Below, piece by piece: positions 43,001-55,100 of a stretch of 64,000 nucleotides of DNA. The translations under genes and the position numbers were made by a program. Within the stretch, counting starts at the first letter, position 1. Each line of letters starts with the position of its first letter. The notes below the pieces were generated by a model. It saw only the letters and a program-made list of their open reading frames with translations. It ran no database searches and was not told the origin of the DNA. This stretch comes from Edaphochlamys debaryana (Eukaryota; Chlorophyta; Chlorophyceae; Chlamydomonadales). Where the stretch lies: positions 186,001 through 250,000 of the forward strand of contig JAEHOE010000003.1 in assembly GCA_016858145.1 (NCBI GenBank). Direction: 5' to 3'.

Positions 43001-46000
43001 TGACACCGTCGTGCCTAGCTGTTCCATACCGTTCGGTCCTTGACAGCGACAGCACGGCGGATCGGGCTCGCCCCACCACCACCCTCGGAAGGACCTCTTT
43101 CCTGCTTGCAGGTACCCTACCGCCTTCGGCGTCAGCCTACCATTGCGGTGCGTGACGCAATGCGGGAAACTGCCCGTCAAAGAGACCAAGACGCACCGCC
43201 GCGGTGATGGGGTTGGGCGTCACCAGGTTGTCCTCCCCGGGGATCTTGATGGCCCCCGTCAGGGGGTCGCGCTGGGGGCTGGGGATGGCAAGACCGGGCG
43301 GGGGTGGCGGGCCCGGCCGCCGGTTGCCCGGTGCACCCCCTTGGCCCCCTGGCGGTGCTGCCATGGGTGACGCAGCGGCTGGGAGGGTGGGCAGGGAGCC
43401 CTCGGAGCGAGGGGTACCGTTGGGCGGCCCTGCAGGGGTGCGTGTGCACGGCAAGAGCCAGCGGGCGGGTTGATCGGGGCTGGGCTTAGGGTTCAGAAGA
43501 ACCGGGGCACAGGCACTGGCAGCGTGAGTTCCTTGAGTCCCATGCTCGTGTCCCCAGACCTCACAACATGATGCATGAGTAAGGAGGACGCTGACCAAAC
43601 CCTGGCCCCCGCGCCCCCGCCCGAAGCCGTCCTACCTCCGTTGATTGCCAGATGGCGGTTGGAGGCCCGGTGCGCGGGATGGGCGGGGCCGGGCCCCATG
43701 GGCTCGCCATCGTCGAGGCAGGCCCCCGCGGGGGAGGAGCGCAGGAAGTGGGAGGAGCGGGAGCTCGCGTCCCCCAGGACCGAGGTGGAGGAGCCGGACC
43801 CCGCCAGGCCCCCGCCCAGGCTGGCCAGGCCCGCTAGCCCCGGCGCGCCCCCGCCGCTGATGGCGGCCCCTCGCCGGAAGAAGGGGCGCGTGCCTGCGGG
43901 ACAGCACGCATGGTAGTCACTGACCGATGCAGGGCATCCCAGACACCACCACCACAGGACCGCACATGACGCGTTGCGTCGTAAGCGAGAGGAGCACGTG
44001 AATACAAAGCCCCCAGAGAGGAGCCAGTGCAGGTTGTACGGCGCCCCGCTGCCTTGGGCGACACCCGCCCACCTGGGGACACGGGCTCCTCCTCCATCTC
44101 CTCCTCGCCCTCGTCCTCCTCATCCGGCGCACGCGACCCGGGACCCCGGCTGCCGCCACCGCCCCCCTCGCCGCCCTCCGACTCAGCCGCCTCGCGCGCC
44201 GCCCTCGCGCCCGGCGCGTGCCGTGGGCTGCCGGGCGCTGCGCCCAGCGCCCCCACCAGCGCCCCGCCGCCCGCGCTGAAGCGCAGCGCGTGGGTGCGGG
44301 CCAGCGCCTGTGCCACCGAGTCCGCCACCAGGATCACGCCCTCCCAGCTCCAGTGCGACTCCTTGAGCGCCTGGGGAGTACACATGCATGCATGCAGGGG
44401 ATAGGTAACGTCAGATGGGAGCCCTGCATAGATACCGTGCGTGGGAGGTAGTGGGACCGTCAAGACGGGGGCGTGCAGGGACACCGGTAGCTAGGGGAAG
44501 CTGGGATTGAGATCTGGGTGCGCAGGATCGCGGCAATGCAGCCAAAGGCCAGGGCGCCGCATGCACATGAGTTGTGCTGCCAGGCCGTCGCCGCAAGATG
44601 AGGAGAAGTCCCGCCGTAAGTCCCGCCCACGCGAGCACCGCCCGGCACGCACCAGCTTGCAGAGGTGTGTGGCCGCCGCGTGCGCCTGGCCGCTGCAGCC
44701 CACCAGGAAGTGGCCTGCGTCGTAGGAGCTGAACAGGCCCCCAATAGCCACTCCGGCCGCCATGGTGAGGTGCGGGATCTCGTTCTGGGACACCGTGCGC
44801 CTACGCGGGCGTGCAGGGGGCGGGTGCGTGGGGGAGGTGGGGGAGGTGGGTGTAGGCGGAGGGGCGTGTTGCGGGTGAGGAGAGGACCAAGGGGTTTCTT
44901 GCGCCTGGTGAAAGGCCTAGAGTCGGCACTTTACCCGCCCTCGACAGATTCGCCATCTTCGCGGTGCCTGCCTCCCTCCTCCCGTACCTGAACTCTGCCG
45001 CCATGGCTAGCAGCGTGTCGGCGACCACACGCACCAGCGGCCGCCGCCGCGCCGACAGGTCCAGGGGGGTCACCAGGAAGTACTCGTGCGCGCGCCAGCG
45101 GACGAGCTACGCGGGTGGGGGGAGGGAGGCGGGAGGGGGCGGGAAGGGGCGGGGGCCAGCGGCGAAGGGTTCGGTGTGCATGAGCGGGGGCGCAGGGGGG
45201 CCACCAGTGCACGGTCCCGGAGCCGGGGCCCTCCGGCCGCACCTGCAGGCCGCTGCGGTGCGCCATGTCTGACCACTGCACCACCACGTCATCCAGCACC
45301 TGGAGGTGGGGGGAAGAGGGTTAGGGGGCAGGAGGCGGAAGGAGGGCCAGGGAGAGAGAGACGCACTCAGAGCGGCCTCGAAATCACACCGGGGCACTCA
45401 GGAGCACGTGCCCCGTCCCTTCCACCCTCTTCCCGGCCGTCTCTGCCCGACTTGCCTGAGCCAGGGGGTCCAAGCGGATGTCGATCTGCCCTGGAGCCAG
45501 CTCCACCTGCGAGGGCGGAGAAGAGAAGACCAGGCCAGAGTCACGCTCTCACTTAGCACGCCCTGCTCCCCGTCCCTCGCCTCCCGCCCTTCTGCCACCC
45601 CCTCTCCTGCGCTCCTCCTCCCTGCCACCAGGCCCCACTCGCCTTGATCACGGCCATGCACGCCGCCTCCAGCATGTCGGTGAACTTGCGCTGCCGCGTG
45701 GCGGCGGGGGCGCCCAGCTGGGCGGACAGGTCGATGGGCGCCGGGGGGCCGTCGGCGCCGGGGCCGCCGGGGCGGTCGCGCTGCGTCTCCATGGCCCGCA
45801 CACGCTGCGGGGGGAGTCGGGAGGGCAGGCCAGTATGTATTTTTACGTAAGCTTGTAGCCCCAGCACAGGTGTCCCCGGCCCCACGCCTTGCCCGACTCA
45901 GGCCGCCTGGTTCCCTCTTGCTCTTTCACCAGGCCCCCGCCCGCCTCCCGTCGGCCCACCTGCAGGAACACCGACATGGAGGCGGACGCCGCCCGGCTGC

Positions 46001-49000
46001 CCAGCAGCTCCGTCACCATGCCCGCCGTCAGCCCGGTGTACGCGTACCCGCCCGGAGCCCCCTCCGTCCCGGGCACCCCGGGAGCCCCCGCCGCCCCGGC
46101 TGCGACTGCTCCAGCCGCCGCCGCGCTGGCGGGCGCAGGGGAGGCAGAGCGCGAGGCGCCTGCCGAGCCGGGCTTTTCCGTAGAGGGTGCGGCGCCCGAG
46201 ACGGAGGACGCGGCTCCCGCTCCGGCCGCCGACCCGGCCCCTGTCCCCGCCACCGCACGGTACGTGATGCGCTGCTGGTACAGCTGCTCTGCGCTCAGGT
46301 CCAGGTCATCGGGTCGCTGCAGGGCGTGAGGGGCGTGAGGGGCGTGAAGGGCGTCGGGGGTGTAAAGGGCGTGAGGGGCGTGAGGGGCGTCAGGGATGTA
46401 AAGGGCATGAGGGGCGTGAAGGGCGTGAGGGATGGAGCTTGCCTGTGGACAGTGGGTAGCTGTGTTTTGGGGGGCGAAGATACAAGAGGAGGGCGCTGAG
46501 AAGCGGTGCAGGGCTGGTGCAGGGAGGAGCGTGGCGGCAGGAATACCGTATGGGTTGCGTGCACACGCGTGTGCCGCAGGGGGGTCCTCACCGTGCTGGG
46601 CTTGACCCACTGCACGCGCTCCACGACCTCGCCGCGCCGCAGCGTGGCCGGCACGGTGTCATACGCCTGGCCCAGCACGCACTGCACGCGGAGTATGACG
46701 ACACAAGGGGCAGCGAGACGAGGGGGTGGGATGCTGGCCGTGGTCTCAAGCGCACCGCAGGGTTTGCATACAGTGAGAGAGAGGGCAAGCTGCTGACTAT
46801 GGCAGCAAGCGCTCCGTCCCCTGGCGTAGCTGGTCCTCGCTAGGGCCCGGCGTACCTCCCTGAACGCCGTCCCCATGGCCGCCTGCTGCTCCCGGGCCAA
46901 GAGCGAGTCGGTGAACACCGCCGTGCCGCTGCGGGGCGGACACAGAGGGGCAGGCGGGTCAGGCCGGGTCCACAGGTTGCCGCCTCAGCGCTCACTCGAG
47001 CACAGCTCTCACGCAGGCGGCCTCACGGCGGCCTCCTTCTGTCCCCGCTATACACGTGTGCTCTACGGGTTCAGGCCCCCACGCAACGGTCCCGTGGCGT
47101 CGGCCTGCGGCCGCCCACCTGTGCTGCGCCCTCAGCTTGTTGAACAGCCGCAGCGTGAGCGCGTCGCAGCAGGACGTGAAGCGCTGGGGGCTGACGGCCA
47201 GGCACACGCAGCGGCTGGCGGCAACCACCCCAACGACCAATCGTTTTTCCTGGGGGTGGAAGGGAGGCCAGGCGAAAGCGGGAGACGGACGTGAGAGAAG
47301 TGTTAATTTGCTGCCCATAACCCCTTTGCGGGTTCCCCAGCTATTGAACAACACTCAGATCGGATCTCACCCGCAGGAGGTCGTCTCCGAGGACCACGCC
47401 CGGGCCTCGGCGCCCCAGGATGACCCGCCGTGTGGTGCCGAAGTTGGGAAGCGGCGCGGCGGTGGTGCCGTCGCCGCCCCCGCCGCCAGCATCCCCCATG
47501 ACCCTGCGGGATGTACAGACAAGGCAGCGGGCGCGACGGCGCGGTGAGGTCCTACCTAAGCCCACACCTCTACCAGGGTTCCACCTGCCTTCACGCGCAG
47601 CACACCGCATGACGCACGACACACGCCACGCGCCGCACGCACCTGCTGGGCGCGGACAGCATCATGGTGCTGGGCGAGCCCAGGAGCGCCATGCTCGGCG
47701 CACTGCTCAGGCCGTGCCCGGAGCCCAGCAGGCCGCGGGCAGAGGCGTGGGCGTGGGCGGCAAGGGCCGCGTTCTGCAGGGCCGTGGCGCGCACACCGCC
47801 CAGCGCCGCCAGCGCGGCGGCCAGGGCGTCTGGGTCGGAGGTGGCCGGCAGGTCCAACACGATCTAGGGAGTAGGGGACAGGGGCAGGAGCAGGGCAGAA
47901 GAGGGTGTGTGGTTCCGGGAACGGGTGATCGTGCAGGTCACCAGCAATCCGCCACTTGACTGCATCGTCAGGCCCATGCGCCTCTGAAGGACTTACCCGT
48001 TCCACCGTCAGCCGCCCCTCGGCCCTTCCAGCCCTTGCAATGACACTAGACACGAACCGGCCCAGGCCCCCCGAGGCCCCCCGGCCGCACCTGCACCTCG
48101 CCGCTGATGAGGAAATGCATGAAGCAGATCTCACGGCCCTGCTGCAGTACCATCTCGCCCGGCTCGTACGACACCTCGTGCACGTGCCGCGACAGGCGGT
48201 ACAACTCCTTGAGCGGCGTGTGCCGCAAGAAGGGCAGCCGGCAGCACGAGTCCACCGCGCGACGCACCGAGATCTCCGACTGGTGGCACGAGCGGGGGAT
48301 GGGAAGGGCGGCAAGCAACCAGCAAGCTTGTCATCGACGGAGTCAAAATGACGACGCCTTCTCTACGGCCCTTGAGCCCTTCATTCACCCACATGCCTGT
48401 ATCCCTCCTGCCCCCCACCACCCCGCCGCACCCTGCCGGACCCACCCCCTCTCCCCCTCTGCCCCCCGCTGCGCACCTGCATGGCCATGGCTCGGCGGTA
48501 CACCTCCCTGCTGACGTACACCAGCGCCACCAGGCCCCCCTCGGGCGCCACGGCCGCGATGGCCCGCCCCGGCAGCTCCTGGTAGCTGGCGCCCGCCTCC
48601 TGCACCAGGCCCGCCTCCTCGTGGCACAGCAGCTCGCTGGGGGGCGGGGTTGGAAGGGCAAAGCGCGGAATTGGAAGAGAGTCGGAGGGAGGGAGCGCTG
48701 GGCGAGGCGAAGGCGGTAGAGAGGAGGCTTGAGCTTTGAGACAAGGCCGAGGCGACCGGCTGAGGAGCCGGCTAGGAGCTTCAACTGCCGGTACTGCTCA
48801 GACCCAAATTCAGTCGCTTACCGGCCTGAGAAGGACTCCCCAGGGTGCAGCGTGTTGACCTGCGGGCAGCCAGGCGGGGAGCGCATCGGTGAGGCTCGAG
48901 ACCACTTCCCATCACCGACACCAGCCCCACACTCCCACCACTCCCACTCCCACAGACTCTGACTCCTCAGATCTCGACCTCCTTTCGGGCACCCATACTG

Positions 49001-51378
49001 TGCCGAGCACACCCTCACTCCAGCCTCACAACCCAGCCCCCAGACCCATGCCGCCTTCCCCCCCTCCCGCCCCGTCCCACCTGTGTCTTGAGGGTGGTGA
49101 GGACCTGCAGCAGCCGCAGCTGCACCTCGTCGGGCGGAGGGGGCAGGTGCGACAGCCCCGCGGCGGCGGACGCGGCCGCCTTGTTGACGCCGCCGGGCCC
49201 GCCCCCGCCCCCGCCCCCGCCCCCCATCGGCCCCGCCTCCTCCAGTGCGGTCGCGTGCTGAGCGGCCAGCTCCCGCACCGCCTGGGGTGGGGCGTCGGGA
49301 GCGGCAACGGGAGTCAAGCCGGGATGTGATAAGCCGCGGCATGGTCGCATGGACGTACAGCATGGAGAATGGCAGAGGGGCTGCCCGCCAGCCCCTCGCT
49401 GGGCTCGCGCATGCGGCCCCCTGCCCCCTGCCCCCTGCCCGGCACGTGGAGGTCCCGGGTTCCAGAGTCTCGTTCCGGCATGGTCCGCGCCGCACCTGTG
49501 CCTTCTGCAGCTTCACCAGGGAATGAATGGTGTCCACCACCTGCCGCCACAGACCCGCAGTCACCTGCGGGAGGCCCAGCACGAGACGCGCTACAGAGTG
49601 ATGCAGAGCGGTACGGCGACATTGCGAGGCGAGGCGAGGACTCCTCCTCCGCTCAGCCCTCATCCCTCTGACACGCCCTCTCCCCATCCCTCTCCCCTTC
49701 ACCTCCCCCACCCCACCCTCCCGCCCTCCCTCTCCCGGCCCGACCCGCTGCTCACCCGCTCCAGCGCGTGTCCCTGCAGCCCGTCCGCCTCCATGCCGTA
49801 CATCCGCAGCGTCTGCTGCGCCGTCACGTGCCGCTCCGCGTCCGCCGCCGCCAGCGCCTCGCGGCCGCCGTTGGCCATGGAGCTCGACTCCTCGGGCAGG
49901 GGGCCGTCGCGGGGGGTGGGCTCGGGGGAGGGCAGCGCCTCCAGCTCCGAGGCTGCGAGGTCAAAGGGGCCATGGGCCGGGGGGGGGAGGTCGAGGGGGG
50001 TAGGGATCAGCGTGCAGGGTCAGTGAGCCTTGGGAAGGGGCCACAGCTAAGGCTCCGCACGGAATCTGCGACGAAGGGCGCCGAGGAAGGTAGGCACGGC
50101 GACAGTACGCCGCAGCGTCAAGGACCCAGCCCCGGCCCCGAGCCCCACCCGCGTGCTCCCGAATGGCGGCCAGGGCGGGGTCGGCCGGGTCCCCCACCAG
50201 AGCAACCACACTGCGGAGGTCCGGGAGGGAAGGAGGGGCGAAGAGGCTGGGTGCGTGTGGTGGCAGGCGCGTGAGGAGCACGGTGAGCAGGCGGTGCTGG
50301 TGAGGGCGGGCGATGGGGGGGGAGGGGGATGCAGGGATCCACGGCCCGGGGCCCCACCTGCCGAAGATGACGCTGAAGAGGCAGGAGTTGTCGGTGGGGT
50401 TGCGGGGCAGCTCCACGTGGTCACTCAGCAGCGCCAGCTGCGATTAGGGCAAGGGGCAGACGGTTGAGTCAGGCATTCGGCCATCAGGGCCAGGTGCTTC
50501 GTATTGTGCCGGCACCTCTCCCGTCGGGGCCCACTCGCGGCCATGTCCAGAACCGCTCGCGTCCCCCTCCGGGCCCTGCTCGCCTGCAGGTAGGAGCTGA
50601 GGAACTCCCGCACGGGCTGGTGCAGGTGCCTGTAGGCGTCGATCTGGGTCGGGAGGGGGAGGGCACGGGGAGAGCAGGCAAGAGGGAGCAGACGGAGGGT
50701 CGAGGTCGTGAGACCTTCCATGCCGACCAACTTATGTTGGCACCCATGCTCCAGGGCTATGACTGGCTATGGCAGGCCGGTCAAGGCCCATCGCCATAGA
50801 GTCACGAAGCAGGCCGCGCCTTGCTTCGCTGTGCCAAGCGGCACCGGCTATGGAGACAGCCACAACCTACACACCCCTGCCTTCAACACCCCGCCCCCAG
50901 CGCCCTGCCCTGCCTTGGACACGATGGGCAGCAGGCGCTGCACATCGTCCGGGGTGCGGTTCTCTGGCAGCTTCTCCAGCACATCCTGCAGCGCGCGGAG
51001 CGCAGAGGAGAGAGCCTCAAGTAGGACAGGTCGCTCTCTTGCTCCAAGGCAGGGGCCGCCCTGGGAAAGCTGGATTCTGCAAAGGCGCCAGGCCCCTCAC
51101 CGCGATGGGGTCGATGACTGCCTCTAGCTCCTTGACGGTCCGCTCGAACCGGGTGTGGGCCTGGGAACAAGCGGGCGTTCGGCACGGGTGTTCCCGGACG
51201 TGTGTGTCCCAGGCCCCGTCCCTTTCACCTTCCCCCCTGCCCCCCCCCTACACCGGGCTTGTGATTGCACATTGGGCGAACTTACGCGCCATCCGATGAA
51301 GGTTTGCTGGACCAGTCGAGCCAGAACCCTCGCCAGAATGCGCCTAGCCCGGTCGAAAGTGTCCGAACCGTGCTCCAT
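37074..51378 (-). CDS. Giant cyclic-nucleotide-binding and leucine-rich-repeat protein
   Basis: About 38 exons read in phase from ATG at 51378 to a stop at 37074, roughly 2,400 residues. Order on the minus strand: helical N-terminus; split CNBD1 (ENRTPDDVQRLLPI near 50970, SVIFGR near 50365, LHPGESFSGRELL near 48840); CNBD2 (PFLRHTPLKELYRL, then FMHFLISGEVQ, 48250-48092; GVVLGDDLLREKRLVVGVVA, 47390-47220); a nucleotide-cyclase-like stretch (45510-44270: PHLTMAAGVAIGGLF, then HFLVGCSGQAHAAATHL, then GVILVADSVAQAL) lacking clear catalytic Asp; Ser/Pro/Gly and Gln-rich linkers (43900-40050); an LRR array (39905-37578, for example LESLLLDSNRLTAL and LDVSRNNLRRIP); and a poly-Gly tail. No membrane segment is obvious, so I infer a soluble cyclic-nucleotide-regulated scaffold. 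I joined the two halves because splice phases match at every junction from 44370 to 40050, but two separate genes remain possible. Confidence 0.68.
42812..42838. other. Small inverted repeat in a 550-bp intron
   Basis: GGTTTCCGC (42812-42820) and its exact inverse GCGGAAACC (42830-42838) can form a 9-bp stem with a 9-base loop. It lies in the longest intron of the giant gene (about 43195-42643), in sequence less GC-rich than the exons. It may be a relic of a small element. Confidence 0.4.
46321..46432. repeat. 9-bp intronic minisatellite
   Basis: About a dozen copies of GGGCGTGAG with variants (AGGGCGTGA, GGTGTAAAG) in an intron of the giant gene. The unit is out of the coding exons, so length change should not alter the protein unless it reaches the splice sites. 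Confidence 0.75.
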
Positions 51379-52130
51379 AGCCACGTTATGTCAACCGTCC
51401 CTTGTGAAGTCGCCTCCCGCGCTCAGAATGGCGAGCGATGTTAGTCAAAGGTAGTGAAGCGAGTCACGTTGTCGCATTGTCATATCAACGCTATGCTTGC
51501 TGTCCATTCGTGCACAAAAGCCACGGGCGAACGTGCCCGCGGCGCGGACATGCTCGAAGTCGCGTGTGTAAGCGCGCAGTCGTTTCCATATTGGCAGATG
51601 CTATAATTCATAGTGGGGCAGCAGTGGCAAAATTACCTCGCAACTCGAGTCGACATTGCCGTATTTTGCACAGTGCCGTACCATACAGTGCTGCCGTGGG
51701 CGCCTGCGGCCCGAGTTGCCCGATGCGAACTCTTGTCCCTGTCCCAGTGTGCGCGCACGGACGTGAACTCGCGCCTGCTTGAGAAGCGGTGAGAAAGATC
51801 GCAACGAAGACGATAAGCTGCACGGGCGCCTGGGCCTGACCAGATGCACACAACATTTACATCACCCCGCCCTTTGCCCCGAGTCACGTTGTTTGCAGTC
51901 CAGGGGAGGGACCGGACAGGTATACCCACCACCGAGCCCCAACGCAACTCATCGCAACACCCTAGGGCCAGCCAGGACCGCGCGGAGAGTCTGCATGTGC
52001 TGGTGTACAGCCCACAACCCACATCCATGCGTGACTGGTCCATACGACGATCAGGAGGCCGAGCGTTAGTCCTCACAAGTCCCCATCAGCTCACCATTTG
52101 CGCAGCTTTCCATACCACAGGCCCCAACCC
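51379..52130. other. Intergenic region between the two large minus-strand genes
   Basis: 752 bp, noticeably less GC-rich than its surroundings between 51400 and 52080. It holds the promoter of the giant gene at its left and the 3' UTR of the PTM-like gene at its right. No other gene seen. Confidence 0.5.
51857..51861 (-). terminator. Possible TGTAA polyadenylation signal of the PTM-like gene
   Basis: TTACA on the plus strand is TGTAA on the minus strand, 270 bp after the stop codon of the PTM-like gene. Spacing and motif suit a volvocine 3' UTR. Confidence 0.4.
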
Positions 52131-55100
52131 TCACCAGTCCGACTCCCTCCGCCCGCGCTTTGGAACCCTCCCCCCACCGCCACCGCCGCGCCTCCCGCCC
52201 CTGGGCGCCTCCTCCTCATCATCATCGGTGCCCTCCCACTCGCTGTCCTCCTCCTTCTCCTCGCTGTCGTCCCCGCCCCTGGCTTTCCGCCTGCCCCGCC
52301 CGCCCCGCTGCTGCTCCTCCTCCTCGTCATCGTCGTTCTCCACCAGCGAGGAAGGCGCAGCCCGGCGCCGGCGGTTGCGCTTGAGCCCTAGGCCCATGGC
52401 CTCCGCCTCCACCGCCCACTGAGTCGCCGCCTGCTCACCCAGCGTGTACACGCGGCTGGACTTGGGGTTGTACGTACGGCAGTTCTCCCAGATCTGATCC
52501 ATGTCCGCCTGGAGCGCGTCGAAGTTCTGCAGGCGGACAGCAGCCGGACAGCGGGCGAAACGTAGAGGAGTCAGCGATTGAGAGGCCCAAAGGGAGAGGA
52601 TACCAGTAGCCCACTGTATGTCCCGTCTCGGTTGACAACTCTAGAACCTCACTCTGCGCGCTCGCCCGCAAGCCACGCCGCAGCTCCTGCGCTCTAGTGC
52701 CCTTGCCTAGCCCAACACGAGCCCCGCAGCAGCCCGCGCAGCCCCCTCACCGCGTACTGCCCCCGCTTGAGGTTGGCCAGCACGGTGGACAGGTCCATGG
52801 GCCGCTTGATGATGTCCAGGTAGCCGGGCGCGTGGGCGGGGTTGACGGGCTCGCAGAACAGCGCCGCCACGCGGGCCGTCATGAGCTTGTTGATGGCGGC
52901 CTCGGCCAGCAGCGGCCAGTTGGCGGCCACGGCCCCGCCCCCGCCGCCACGATCGCCACCGTAAGCCCCGCCTCCGCCGCCGCCTCGCTCGGCGCCGCGG
53001 TCGGCGCCGGCAGGGCGGCGGCGGCCGCCACCACCGCCGCCGCCGGCCGACGGCTCGTCGCCCTTGCCGGGTGCGGCGCCGGCAGCGGACGGCAGGCCGT
53101 GGGGCACGGCCAGGCGCTGCCAGGCACGGTTGAAGGTGTTGCGGCAGTGCTCCGCATCGGCCACGATGGCCGACGCCGGCTGGTTGTAGCGGCGGCAGTT
53201 GGCCCACACGGTGCGCACGTCTTCCAGCATGGCCGCGGGGCCCAGGGGGCTGTAGCGGCCCGCCTGCAGGTTGGCCACGATGGTGCCCAGGTCGATGGGC
53301 TTCTGGACCACCTGGGGGGAGGGGAGGGCGAGGGGAAGGGGAGGGAGGGGGAAGGGATGGGAGGTGATGAAGGCAGTGGGTGGCAGGGAGCAAGTGGGGG
53401 CGGCTCGGCCTCGAGTCAAGGGCAGTGAAAGCCTGACTACGGCCGGATCGCCAAGTGCGAAAGGCGTCGAGACACAGCTGGGGTGCGCAGTGCTCGATAC
53501 TTGGCAAGGGTACACCTCCCGGCCTCAACTCCCCTCCCCTCAACCATTCCCCCAGGCGCACCTCCAGGTACCCCGGCAGCTCGTGCACGTTGACAGGCTC
53601 CGCGAACCAGGCGGCGCGGGGGTCGGATAGCAGCGAGCGCAGCATGCTGACCGCCAGCTGCTCCCAGCCGGAGGGCCAGGGCCCACCCGGCCCCCCACCG
53701 GGCCCAGCCCGCTGCGGCCCCGGCCCGCGTGGCCCACCCGCTGCCGGGCCCCGGCTGGCGCCGGGCCCGCCGGGGCCCGCGGCCGCTGCGGCTGCGCCCA
53801 GCCCCAGCACGGCCTGCACCGCGGGTGACGGCGGCAGGCCGGCGGCCCGCCATGCCGAGGCGAAGGCGGCGACCAGCTGCTGGGCCCGCAGCACGATGGA
53901 CGAGCCGGCCTCGTTGTAGGCGGCGCAGTTGGAGGCGATGAGTGCCACGTCAGCCGCCACGTCAGCGCTGCCCGCGTAGGCGCCCTTGCGCAGGTTGGCC
54001 AGCACCGTGGACAGGTCCATGGGTCGGCGGACCACGTCCAGGTAGCCGGGCGCCTGGGGAGGGCGGGGGCACGGAGCGCACGAGGGGTCAAGGCACAAGA
54101 AGCGATGGGGAGGGCGGGGCGAGGGCTCGAGCGTAGCCGCCAAGCGCAACCGAAGGGATCAACACCCTGCCATGAGTAGAAGGAGGCCATGCAACCACAG
54201 CCGGCGCTGCCCCAAGCTCCACGCCCACCTGCGACGGGTCGACGGGTGCCGAGAAGTCCTTGGCTGCGGGGTCCAGCAGCAGCGTGCGGAGGATGGTGAG
54301 GGCGGCTGGGCGCCACACGGCGGCGTCCTCGGCCGGCTGCTGGGCCGCGGGCGCCGGCGCCGGAGGCATCCCCGCGCCCATGGCCATGCCTGGCCCCATT
54401 CCCATCTGGCCCATCTGCATCCCGCCATGCATGCCCGGTTGCTGCATGCCGGGATGCATGCCCATCTGTTGCATCCCCATCTGCTGCATGCCCATCTGGG
54501 GTGCCATCTGGCCCATCTGGGATCCCATCTGGGGCGCCATCTGGCCCATCTGGGCGCCCATGGGGCCCCCCATCTGCATCCCGTAGCCGGGCGGCGCGGC
54601 CATGCCGGGCATGCCTGCGAGCAGGGCGCGAGGGGCGGGAGGTGAGCTTCTGCCGGGAGCATGGACGTCGCAGATGTCCTCAAGGGTTTTAGGAGCAGCC
54701 CTTCTTGCACGCGCACACATGGCATAAGGAGCCGCAGCCGGGCTTACCCATAGAGCCCATGCCCATGCCTCCCATGGCTCCGCCGCCCATGCCGGGCCAG
54801 CCGCCCTGAGCCGTCTGCGCTACCGCCGCTGCAGCACCGCCGCCGTAGCCGTCGTCGGCAGCGGAGCGCTTCTGGCCCCTGGCCCCGCCACCGCCGCCGC
54901 CGCGGCGGGCCTTGGGCGCCTCTTCCTCCTCCTCCTCCCCGCCTTCCTCGGCCTCCTCCTCGTCCCCATCGCCCTCGTCCCCGTCGTAGTCATCATCGTC
55001 ATCGGAGCCCCGCCCGCGCCGCCGCCCGCGGCCCCGGCCTCGGCCGCCGGCGCCGCCCCGGCCGCCGGCTGTGCGGCCGCCCCGGCCCCGTGCCGCGTAG

